The notes beneath the pieces were generated by a model. That model was not told where the DNA came from. It ran no database searches and worked only from the letters and a program-made list of their open reading frames with translations. A stretch of DNA of 27,537 bases from DATAXV01 sp036272915 (lineage in GTDB: Bacteria; Chloroflexota; Dormibacteria; Dormibacterales; Dormibacteraceae), in assembly GCA_036272915.1 (NCBI GenBank), contig DATAXV010000087.1:1-27537 (forward strand), read 5' to 3'. The position numbers were made by a program, and so were the translations under genes. This document shows, piece by piece, positions 1-6,259 of the stretch (the first letter of the stretch is position 1; the number at the start of each line of letters is the position of its first letter).

Positions 1-337
1 CATCCCGACCACCCCCGGCGTGAGCGGCGAGAGCGCCCGACGAGATCCCCGACTCGAACTGGCTTCGGTAGAGGCCGTCGCCGGTCAGCGCCTCGGCCAC
101 GGTGCGACCGTCGGGGAGCAGGCGGTCGGCATGGAAGTTCACCGTGACCGGCGCCCGGGCCAGTGCCCCGCACAGCGAGCGCGGATCCGCGTCGAGGCCG
201 TGGCCGGCGAGAACGCGTGAGATGCGGGCCAGGTGCCGGCGGCGGTCGCCCCGGACCAGCTCCCGGACGTGGTCGAGCGCCCGTTGGTTGGCGGGAGTGG
301 CCGGCGCGGCCCGCCGAGCACCTTGATCGTCGGTCAT
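1..337 (-). CDS. DUF3626 family protein (C-terminus cut by window edge)
   Basis: Reading the minus strand from the ATG at 337 gives 112 codons that run off the left edge without a stop. After a helical, arginine-rich start (RALDHVRELVRGDRRRHLAR, about residues 18-37) come the blocks VTVNFHADR, LPDGRTVAEAL and GLYRSQFESGISSGAL, ending in a glycine-rich HAGGGRD. These blocks in this order are what I recall for DUF3626, a family of unknown biochemical function common in actinobacteria. A TANNNT box (TACGTT, 357 to 352) lies 14 bases before the ATG, so the leader would be very short, and no Shine-Dalgarno sequence is visible. The gene is divergent from the alkyltransferase-like gene, with 60 bases between the two starts. 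Family call fairly sure; function unknown. Confidence 0.72.
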   Translation of the reverse strand, partial: MTDDQGARRAAPATPANQRALDHVRELVRGDRRRHLARISRVLAGHGLDADPRSLCGALARAPVTVNFHADRLLPDGRTVAEALTGDGLYRSQFESGISSGALAAHAGGGRD

Positions 338-384
338 CGATTCGAGCGACCAACGTACCGCCGGCGGTCGCGGGAGCGCGCTGC

Positions 385-397
385 TACCCTCCGGTCG
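385..397 (+). promoter_or_regulatory. Putative -10 box giving a leaderless start
   Basis: TACCCT at 385-390 fits the TANNNT -10 pattern and is followed by 7 bases and then the ATG at 398. Transcription would start at or one base before the start codon. No Shine-Dalgarno sequence is present, and no convincing -35 box is seen. Confidence 0.4.
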
Positions 398-817
398 ATG
401 AGACCCCCGGCGCGGGCCGAGCCGCCGATGACGGATGGAGGCGGGGGACGCTCGCCCGGTCCCGACTCGGAGCTGCGTCTCGCCGTCTCCCGGGCGGTGG
501 CGGCGATCCCTCGAGGGTCGGTGGTCAGCTATGGCGAGGTCGCCGTCCGGGCCGGGTACCCGGGCGCCGCCCGCGCCGCCGGGCGGGTGCTGGCGACCAG
601 CCGGGGGCTGCCCTGGTGGCGCGTGGTCCGCTCCGACGGCAGGCTCGCCGCCGGTGACGTCCGGGAGCAGGCGGCGCGGCTGCGCGCGGAGGGCGTGGCG
701 GTCGAGGGGGGCCGCATCGCCGATCCCGCGCTGAGGCGGAGGCTGCCCCCCGACTTCACCGCCGAGGACATGCCCGGTGAGCCGCGCCGGCGGCGGTCGG
801 GCTCAGGCCCCGTCTGA
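398..817 (+). CDS. Alkyltransferase-like protein (MGMT family without active-site Cys)
   Basis: The 139-residue product matches the DNA-binding domain of O6-alkylguanine-DNA alkyltransferase: AIPRGSVVSYGEVA, then the helix-turn-helix-like AGYPGAARAAGRVLA, then the active-site loop. In true methyltransferases this loop reads PCHR; here it is LPWWRVVRSDGRL, with tryptophan in place of the acceptor cysteine. That is the signature of alkyltransferase-like (ATL) proteins, which bind O6-alkylguanine and flag it for nucleotide excision repair without transferring the alkyl group. An EGV motif follows, as in the family. The N-terminal domain of Ada/Ogt is absent. ATG 428 is an alternative start (129 residues); 398 is preferred because of the adjacent -10-like box. 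The 3' end overlaps the convergent ParB-like gene by 15 bases. Confidence 0.8.
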   Translation: MRPPARAEPPMTDGGGGRSPGPDSELRLAVSRAVAAIPRGSVVSYGEVAVRAGYPGAARAAGRVLATSRGLPWWRVVRSDGRLAAGDVREQAARLRAEGVAVEGGRIADPALRRRLPPDFTAEDMPGEPRRRRSGSGPV

Positions 818-1309
818 GTTCGCCGTCGACCTCCGCCGGGCGCCAGAGGAGTTCCGCCGCCGCGCCGGGGGCACCGCCGTGGCCACCGTCTCCAGCTGCG
901 GGGCGAGCTCGGCCAGCCGGCAGGGGATGTCGGCGTCCTCGTCGATGTGGTAGCTGGCGCAGATGCGGTGGTAGCCGTCGGCCACGGTGAGGGCGGCGTC
1001 GCGGTCGATCGAACCGCGGACGAGCAGGACGGGGGACAGCCTCTCGCCCTCCCGCACCTTCCCCAGGTCCTCCCTGACGTGCGGGTTGTCCAGCTCCAGG
1101 AGCGGCAGCCGGCTCGCCCGGAGCAGGTCCTTGGCCTTCCGCCGGATGATCGCCGAGCCCTTCAGCGCCTTGACCAGCATGGTGGCGCCGGTGTCGTCGG
1201 TGACCAGGCTCAGGTAGTCGCTCGCGGCCGGATAGTCGTGGGCGTCGGGCTCTTCCTTCCAGTGCTCGCGAGGCAGCGCCTTGTCGGACTTCTTGGACTG
1301 CTTGGCCAT
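803..1309 (-). CDS. ParB/sulfiredoxin-like small protein
   Basis: A 168-residue protein. After a lysine-rich start it has HDYPAASDYLSLV, then LLRASRLPLLELDNPHVREDL, then LSPVLLVRG and LTVADGYHRICASYHIDED. The pairing of a ParB-type 'choose-and-value' segment with the DGYHR motif resembles the ParB N-terminal / sulfiredoxin fold, where such a loop binds nucleotide. There is no DNA-binding helix-turn-helix and no partner ParA, so a chromosome partition role is unlikely. Actual function unknown. The ATG is preceded by GGGAG seven bases upstream. It lies 42 bases downstream of the aquaporin on the same strand, so co-transcription is plausible. The last 15 bases overlap the convergent alkyltransferase-like gene. 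Confidence 0.65.
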   Translation of the reverse strand: MAKQSKKSDKALPREHWKEEPDAHDYPAASDYLSLVTDDTGATMLVKALKGSAIIRRKAKDLLRASRLPLLELDNPHVREDLGKVREGERLSPVLLVRGSIDRDAALTVADGYHRICASYHIDEDADIPCRLAELAPQLETVATAVPPARRRNSSGARRRSTANSDGA

Positions 1310-1351
1310 GATGGTTCTCCCTTGTCGCGGTATGACGCGCCAGGAGGTGCG

Positions 1352-2254
1352 TCAGTGAGCGGGATCGGTCGGCGGGGCCGGCGGCGCCGCGTGGGCGTCG
1401 AGCGCACGCTCCAGCACCAGCGTCCCCAGGCCTCCCTGGGCGGCCCTGGAGGCGGCGGCGTCTGCTCCCCGGCCCCGGAGCACGTAGGCGAGGCCGACCG
1501 CGACCAGCATCCCCGCGGTCGGTCCGACCAGATAGATCCAGCACTGCCCGAACTGGCCCAGGACGACGTCGGGGCCCAGGGATCGGACCGGGTTCATCGA
1601 GGCACCGCTGATCGGGCTCGACCAGAGCCCGGCCAGCGCGATGTAGCCGGCGACGGCGATGGCGGAGAGGGGCCCGACGTTCTGGGCGCCGGAGGCGGTG
1701 CCGAGGATGACGGTCACCAGACCGAAGGTGAGCAGGGCCTCGGTGACCACCGCCTGGGTGGCGCTGACGTGCGGCCCGGGCAGCGTCGCCCCGAGATGCC
1801 CGATGTCGCCGAAGAGGGCTCGCAGGAGACCGCAGGCGACCACCGCCCCCAGCACCTGCGCGACCACGTACAGCGGTATGCGCCGCCACGGGAACTCGCG
1901 ACGGAGGGCGAAGGCGACGCTCACGACCGGGTTGAGGTGGGCTCCTGAGACGGCGCCGGTGGCGAGGATGATCGCCAACACCATCAGGGCCGGGGAGACC
2001 ACCTCCGCGGTCCGGCCGACGGCGCCGTGGCTGAAGGCGTCGATGACGCCGCCTCCGGCGCCGACGAGCACGAGCAGGAAGGTCCCGGCGAACTCCGCCA
2101 CCAGCCGCCGCCACTCGTAGCTCATGTCGGAGAAGTCACGGACCCAGGGCGGGGCGTAGCCGAAGACGGCGCCGGCCAGCGCCGGCGAGACCTCGTGGAC
2201 CCGCGTCACCGGACGCTGCCGGGTCTCACCTGACGGTTGAGGTGACTCGCTCAC
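1352..2254 (-). CDS. MIP family channel (aquaporin)
   Basis: A 300-residue membrane channel of the major intrinsic protein family. Six hydrophobic spans are visible between about residues 50 and 260. The two half-helix pore motifs are SGAHLNPVVS (NPV at 108-110) and SGASMNPVRS (NPV at 221-223), the second followed by the arginine (R224) of the selectivity filter. Both motifs are NPV instead of the usual NPA, so the pore constriction differs from standard water channels; substrate (water, glycerol, other small neutral solutes) cannot be told. The N-terminal 45 and C-terminal 40 residues are extra and hydrophilic. The GTG at 2254 lacks a clear ribosome binding site; Met44 is an alternative start. 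Probably transcribed with the downstream ParB-like gene. Confidence 0.9.
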   Translation of the reverse strand: MSESPQPSGETRQRPVTRVHEVSPALAGAVFGYAPPWVRDFSDMSYEWRRLVAEFAGTFLLVLVGAGGGVIDAFSHGAVGRTAEVVSPALMVLAIILATGAVSGAHLNPVVSVAFALRREFPWRRIPLYVVAQVLGAVVACGLLRALFGDIGHLGATLPGPHVSATQAVVTEALLTFGLVTVILGTASGAQNVGPLSAIAVAGYIALAGLWSSPISGASMNPVRSLGPDVVLGQFGQCWIYLVGPTAGMLVAVGLAYVLRGRGADAAASRAAQGGLGTLVLERALDAHAAPPAPPTDPAH

Positions 2255-2374
2255 AAATTCGGAGCCTGACAGACGTACTTCGGGCCGTCAAGACATCGAT
2301 CTCACGGTCGTTTGGACAAGGGGAGATTGTGCGTCGGTGAAGGACGCGCCTGCCGCGGCGGGGTCGGTGGCAGG

Positions 2375-2380
2375 TATGCT
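2375..2380 (+). promoter_or_regulatory. Putative -10 box of the riboswitch transcript
   Basis: TATGCT at 2375-2380 fits TANNNT and would start transcription near 2387, the first base of riboswitch helix P1. That agreement supports it; no good -35 box is visible 17 bases upstream. Confidence 0.45.
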
Positions 2381-2384
2381 AGCG

Positions 2385-2464
2385 GTGGTCGCGACTGGCG
2401 CGGATGGAGCACCATCGGGGAGCGACCGGACCACTCAAGAGAGGTGGCGCCGCCCGCCTGGGCG
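2385..2464 (+). ncRNA. ZTP (pfl) riboswitch
   Basis: The region fits the conserved ZTP/ZMP riboswitch. P1 is GGTCGC (2387-2392) paired with GCGACC (2422-2427). The conserved ACTGGCG follows at 2394-2400. P2 is GATGG (2403-2407) with CCATC (2412-2416), then GGGGAG (2417-2422). A small P3 hairpin uses CCAC (2431-2434) and GTGG (2444-2447). The 3' signature CCGCCTGGGC is at 2454-2463. GGCG (2397-2400) can pair with CGCC (2455-2458) to form the known pseudoknot. The family senses 5-aminoimidazole-4-carboxamide ribonucleotide (ZMP) or its triphosphate, signals of 10-formyl-tetrahydrofolate shortage. The next gene consumes ZMP with that same cofactor, which makes the call very strong. Confidence 0.93.
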
Positions 2465-2485
2465 CCTCCGTCGACCAGACGGAGG
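2465..2485 (+). promoter_or_regulatory. Hairpin masking the Shine-Dalgarno sequence
   Basis: CCTCCGTC (2465-2472) pairs perfectly with GACGGAGG (2478-2485) around a five-base loop. The 3' arm contains GGAGG (2481-2485), the ribosome binding site six bases before the ATG at 2492. It begins one base after the riboswitch ends, so it is probably a translational expression platform. A competing helix between GGCGCC at 2446-2451 and 2461-2466 is possible; the direction of switching is not clear from sequence. Confidence 0.7.
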
Positions 2486-2491
2486 TACAGC

Positions 2492-3577
2492 ATGAAAATG
2501 CGCTACGGCATCAACCCCCACCGTGCCCCGGCCTCGGCGTCGCCGCTGGGCGAGGGCTCGCCCCTGCGCGTCCTTCACGGGGATCCCTCCTACACCAACC
2601 TGCTCGACGCGCTCAACGCCTGGCGCCTGGTCAGCGAGGCGGAGCGTGCGCTCGGCGAGCCGGTCGCGACCTCCTTCAAGCACGTCTCCCCGGCGGGGGC
2701 GGCGACCGCGGGCCCGCTCGACGAGGTCATGACCGAGACCTACGGGCTGGAGACCGCCGGACCGCTGACCAGCGCCTACGTACGCGCCAGGGACGCGGAT
2801 CCGCGAGCCTCCTACGGGGACGTCGTGGCCGTCTCCCGACCCGTCGATCTGGAGCTCGCCGGCCTGCTCCGGCGCGTCGTCTCCGACGCCGTCATCGCCC
2901 CCGGCTATGAGGAGGGGGTCCTGGAGCTTCTCCGGAGCAAGAAGGGGGGCCGCTTCCTGGTCCTCGAGGCCGACCCCGGGTTCCGGCCGCCGGCGGAGGA
3001 GATCCGCGACGTCTACGGCCTCCGCTGCGTCCAGGCCAGGGACGATCTCGTTCTCAACCGCCGGCACCTCGACAAGGTCCTCTGCGGGGAGCTCGACGAG
3101 GGCGCGGTCAGGGACCTTCTGCTCGGGCTCATCGTGGTCCGGCACACGCAGTCGAACTCGATCGCCTACGTGCGGGCGGGCATGGCCCTCGGCATCGGTG
3201 CCGGCCAGCAGTCCCGCATCGACTGCACCCGCCTGGCCGGCGCCAAGGCCGACACCTGGTGGCTGCGCCGCCACCCGTCGGCGCGGCGCGAGACGCTGGA
3301 GGCGGGATCGATCCAGGACCGGGTCAACCGGCAGTACGCGGCCGTCGACGCGCTCTCGCCGGAGGAGCGGCGGGAGTGGCTGGCCGAGCGGCACGGGCTG
3401 GCCCTCGCCTCGGACGGGTCGATCCCCTTCACCGACAACGTCGAGGAGGCGGCGCGCCACGGCGTCGGCAGCATCGCCGAGCCGGGCGGGGCGATGCGCT
3501 CGGACGACGTGGTCGAGGCCTGCCGCCGCCATGGCATCGCCCTCGTCCACACCGGGGTGCGCCTCTTCCACCATTGA
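2492..3577 (+). CDS. purH: Stand-alone AICAR transformylase (PurH formyltransferase domain)
   Basis: The 361-residue enzyme formylates 5-aminoimidazole-4-carboxamide ribonucleotide (ZMP) with 10-formyl-tetrahydrofolate, the penultimate step of IMP synthesis. Family blocks are clear: RYGINPHR at the start, the catalytic SFKHVSPAG with Lys63-His64, DPRASYGDVVAVSR, then SNSIAYVRAGMALGIGAGQQ, and a C-terminal VVEACRRHGIALVHTGVRLFHH region. Usual bifunctional PurH is about 520 residues and starts with an IMP cyclohydrolase domain, which is absent here, so cyclohydrolase must be encoded elsewhere. The start at 2492 is chosen because GGAGG lies six bases upstream; the frame stays open further upstream only through the riboswitch. 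Expression is probably controlled by the ZTP riboswitch. Confidence 0.92.
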   Translation: MKMRYGINPHRAPASASPLGEGSPLRVLHGDPSYTNLLDALNAWRLVSEAERALGEPVATSFKHVSPAGAATAGPLDEVMTETYGLETAGPLTSAYVRARDADPRASYGDVVAVSRPVDLELAGLLRRVVSDAVIAPGYEEGVLELLRSKKGGRFLVLEADPGFRPPAEEIRDVYGLRCVQARDDLVLNRRHLDKVLCGELDEGAVRDLLLGLIVVRHTQSNSIAYVRAGMALGIGAGQQSRIDCTRLAGAKADTWWLRRHPSARRETLEAGSIQDRVNRQYAAVDALSPEERREWLAERHGLALASDGSIPFTDNVEEAARHGVGSIAEPGGAMRSDDVVEACRRHGIALVHTGVRLFHH

Positions 3578-3661
3578 TGCGTCGCTGAGTCGAAGCCGGG
3601 CGATGTGCCAGGGTGGTGGGACGCGGATCCGGCCACATCACCGGGGGGGAGGGCACCCAGA

Positions 3662-4294
3662 ATGAGCATCGTCTTCGAGCGCGGCCAGCGGATCCTGTTC
3701 ATCGGCGACAGCATCACCGATGCCGGTCGGCTGCAGTCGCCGGAGTGGGGCACCGGCTACGTGCACATGGCCCGGGCACTCCTTCTCTCGCGCTATCCCG
3801 AGCTCGGCCTCGAGGTGCTGAACCGCGGCGTCGGCGGAAACACCGTGCGCGATCTCAAGGAGAGGTGGGAGGAGGATGCGATCGCCCTCCGGCCGGATTG
3901 GCTCTCGGTCAAGATCGGCATCAACGACGTCTGGCGGGCGGTCGAGGGGCGCGAGCGGGAGGCGGTCCCGCTCGACGAGTACGAGGCGACCTATGACGCG
4001 CTGCTGACGCGCTCCCGGGAGGCCGGAGCGCGGCTGATCCTGATGGAGCCCTACGTCATCGAGCCCGACCGGGAGGATCCCTTCCGGCGCCTGATCGACG
4101 CCTATGCGGCGGTCGTGCACGCCCTCGCCGAGCGACACGGCGCCCTCCTGGTGAGGACCCAGCGGGCGTTCGACCGCGGCCTCGAGGCCCAGCCCAAGTG
4201 CTTCTGGGCCGGGGACCGGGTCCACCCCGGAGCGCCCGGCCACGCCCTCATCGCCCGGGCCTGGCTCCGTGGGGTCGGCTACGGCGACGTCTGA
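3662..4294 (+). CDS. SGNH/GDSL hydrolase
   Basis: A 210-residue SGNH-fold esterase or lipase-like hydrolase. Block I is ILFIGDSITDAGR with the nucleophile Ser17, block II has the glycine in NRGVGGNT, block III is IGINDVW with the oxyanion asparagine, and block V is GDRVHPGAPGHALIA with Asp185 and His188 completing the triad. No signal peptide is present, so the enzyme is probably cytoplasmic; related proteins include rhamnogalacturonan acetylesterase-like and sugar-ester hydrolases. The ATG at 3662 follows a G-rich ribosome binding site (GGGGGGGAGGG, about eight bases upstream). It starts 84 bases after the AICAR transformylase on the same strand and could share its riboswitch-controlled transcript, although no functional link is evident. 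Confidence 0.85.
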   Translation: MSIVFERGQRILFIGDSITDAGRLQSPEWGTGYVHMARALLLSRYPELGLEVLNRGVGGNTVRDLKERWEEDAIALRPDWLSVKIGINDVWRAVEGREREAVPLDEYEATYDALLTRSREAGARLILMEPYVIEPDREDPFRRLIDAYAAVVHALAERHGALLVRTQRAFDRGLEAQPKCFWAGDRVHPGAPGHALIARAWLRGVGYGDV

Positions 4295-4678
4295 CGGCCG
4301 GCGTCGGCGCCGCGGACCCAGATCACCAGGGCGGTGGTCGGATCGATGGTCACCGCGATCCCGTCCCGCGCGTCGACCGGCGGCCGGGTCCAGGTCCCCT
4401 TCCCGTGACGTGTAACTGGTTACGGGTGTGGTTGCGTATGCAGGGCATGAGCCTATGCAGTGGAGGAGAGCGGGTGGGGTCCTCGCTGGACCGCGACGCG
4501 CCTCCCGTCCCGGCGGACGCCCTCAACCGGATCACAGCCAAGATGCTGCATCGGGATCACGCCTCCGGCCAGTTCTTTCCGGCGCCGGTGTCCGCTCCCA
4601 GCTGGACCGCCGAGAATCCGATGCCAGGTCCTCCGGCTCCGGCCAGGTCGATCCACATGCCCGGTTGAAGCGCGCCGG
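4295..4678. other. Intergenic gap without a supported gene
   Basis: No reading frame here has a convincing start, ribosome binding site and family match. It holds an inverted repeat GTAAC-TG-GTTAC at 4412-4423, two TATGCAG direct repeats about 17 bases apart near 4436-4457, and a minus-strand frame (about 4280-4423) that reads like the tail of a protein (TWTRPPVDARDGIAVTIDP...) but has a stop codon just upstream and no start. This could be a gene remnant. No clear terminator is seen for either convergent neighbour. Confidence 0.5.
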
Positions 4679-5407
4679 TCAGGAAATGGGCCGGGCCAGG
4701 ATCATCAGACTGCAGCCGCCGAGCAACTTGGAGGCCAGGTCCTGGTTGAGGCGAAAGAGGAGCTTGCGTGGCCAGCGGAGCAGCTTCCGTGTCAGAACGT
4801 CGCAGGGAAGCTCCATGGCCATCGAGGTGTAGTGGTAGTCGACGACCTTGAAACCGGTGTCCTCGAGCATCCTCAGTACGGTCTCCTTCGTGTAGTAGTG
4901 AAGGTGACCGTGCGCGTCGCGCAGCGCTGTCAGCGGCTTCGACCGGACGACGCTCTGAGCCGAGAGGTCGAGCGGGACGTGGAGGAGCACCCGGTGGGCG
5001 CGGGAGCGCAGCTGACGAAGAAACTCGAACGGGTTCTCGACATGCTCGACAACGTCCAGGACCATGGCCAGGTCGAATTTCCCCCGGACGTCGGCGATGT
5101 CGACCTGCTCGAAGTGGAGAGTCTCGGTGGCCCGAGGCATGGCCAGCTCGATGGCCTGCGGGGAGATGTCGAATCCCCAGCATTCGCAGGGATGATCGCG
5201 GTGCGCCTGGAACAGCCGCAGGACCTCGCCCGCGCCGCAGCCGATTGAGCAGACGGTGGCAGGCTGGAGAGAGTTGCGAGCCACGATCCGGTCGAGGTGG
5301 CTGACCTTCCACGCCGAGTGCTCGACGTGCCAGCCCGGATTCCGGTTGAGATACTCACCGTTCCCATAGATGTCGAAAACGGCACCTCCGGCCTGCTCTG
5401 CTGACAT
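4679..5407 (-). CDS. Class I SAM-dependent methyltransferase
   Basis: A 242-residue methyltransferase of the Methyltransf_23/UbiE-like type. Motif I is VCSIGCGAGEV (52-62), the acidic residue that binds the SAM ribose is in WGFDIS (Asp80), motif II/III follows at QVDIADV, and motif IV is LDVVEHVENPFEFLRQL (118 onward), typical of enzymes acting on small molecules or sugar/lipid precursors. YYTKETVLRMLEDTGFKVVDY corresponds to the conserved late block of this group. A basic segment near 205-225 (TRKLLRWPRKLLFRL) may touch membranes. The substrate is unknown. AGGAGG lies six bases before the ATG at 5407, giving a confident start. It stands alone between two gaps. Confidence 0.85.
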   Translation of the reverse strand: MSAEQAGGAVFDIYGNGEYLNRNPGWHVEHSAWKVSHLDRIVARNSLQPATVCSIGCGAGEVLRLFQAHRDHPCECWGFDISPQAIELAMPRATETLHFEQVDIADVRGKFDLAMVLDVVEHVENPFEFLRQLRSRAHRVLLHVPLDLSAQSVVRSKPLTALRDAHGHLHYYTKETVLRMLEDTGFKVVDYHYTSMAMELPCDVLTRKLLRWPRKLLFRLNQDLASKLLGGCSLMILARPIS

Positions 5408-6150
5408 CTAGGGCCTCCTGCGACGAAAGGGTCCGGATCGCGTCTCCTCACGGGCGATTCGGTTCCGGCTGCAAGCCAGACGGTACCTCTCGACCGGATC
5501 GCTGAACATGGGTCAAATCGGTCAGGCGTCCCGGGGCCGTTTGGGACATGCCATGGCCTTGACATCCCCTGAAGGAGGCTGCGTTCGCCCGGTGCGGGTC
5601 GGGCCTTTCTCCTTGACAGGATCGTGGAAGCGCAACGGTCCCGGTCCAGCCTGAGCACCCCGGCCGACGTCTCGGCCCGCAGGCTGCAGCCCGCGACCCC
5701 GCGGTGGCTGTCACGGTCGAAGATCCCGTTGAGCCGAGATAGCGACGTCAGCCTCCGGTCCCGCGCATCCCAAGCAATTTCTGCTTGATCGTCGATCAGG
5801 CGGGGCTGTACTTCGGCGCCCGGAGATCGGCGATTGCCCCGGCGACGCTGACGGAAAGTTCGGTATGGGCGGCGATGTATCGCTCCAGCCCGCAGTCGGT
5901 TTCAGCGACGACGGTCCCCCAGCGCCGCCGTCATTTCGGCTGCGCTCGGTCCGCGGCGGCGCGGCCGGGGCGGGTCTACTGGCAGCGGGCAGCGCCGGGG
6001 CGTTGGCGGCGATCACCCCGGCGGCGCCCGGGAAATCCCTGCGGCCGACCCCCCGGAGCCCGCTCCGCTCCGTCGTCCGCGCTCATCGACCCTCCCTCCC
6101 TGATCCGCGAATCGCCGAGGCGGCCGCGCGAGCCCGTCCGCGATCAAACG
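5408..6150. other. Long gap; no intact gene, possible decayed coding sequence
   Basis: Nothing here matches a family I know. Two consecutive minus-strand frames read like protein but lack starts: one with LERYIAAHTELSVSVAGAIA ending in a stop near 5789, and an overlapping one with RLTSLSRLNGIFDRD near 5720-5760. That pattern suggests a frameshifted or decayed gene, but codon evidence alone is weak. TTGACA occurs twice on the plus strand (5559-5564 and 5613-5618) without matching -10 boxes. No tRNA-like T-arm or riboswitch motif was recognised. Confidence 0.4.
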
Positions 6151-6259
6151 ATTAATGAAGATCGCAAGCCGCCCTCCACGCGTGGAGGGCGGTGTCAATC
6201 CCGCCGCCCGCGGCGGGACGGGAGCCGGGGCGTCGTGCATAGTAGCGGTGGGCCTCAGC
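6151..6259 (+). promoter_or_regulatory. Hairpin-rich leader of the Na+/H+ antiporter gene
   Basis: An AT-rich -10-like ATTAAT (6151-6156) is followed by a 24-base perfect palindrome at 6169-6192 (12-base arms, CCGCCCTCCACG and its complement) and a second hairpin at 6200-6217 (CCCGCCG, loop CCCG, CGGCGGG). If the -10 is real, transcription begins about 6164, so both hairpins sit at the 5' end of the mRNA, 40 or more bases before the start codon. They could be a regulatory leader, a protein-binding operator, or terminators of a lost upstream gene. Confidence 0.4.

Noticed and set aside
756..2114. Long minus-strand open frame across the ParB-like gene and the aquaporin
   Set aside because: Arginine/proline-rich composition typical of an out-of-frame shadow in GC-rich DNA; the real genes in other frames match families.
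2312..2491. Upstream in-frame extension of the AICAR transformylase from ATG 2312
   Set aside because: The extension runs through the ZTP riboswitch; the family start motif and ribosome binding site both point to 2492.
4557..4658. Minus-strand 33-codon peptide MWIDLAGAGGPGIGFSAVQL... after the methyltransferase
   Set aside because: Reads smoothly but is short, has no ribosome binding site and no recognisable relative.
4438..4668. Plus-strand 76-codon reading MQGMSLCSGG... as a small gene
   Set aside because: No ribosome binding site, no family match, composition rich in proline and serine, and it sits in a gap with equally long readings in other frames.
5559..5618. Two TTGACA boxes as promoters of an RNA gene
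   Set aside because: No -10 box at proper spacing follows either one and no structured RNA was recognised downstream.
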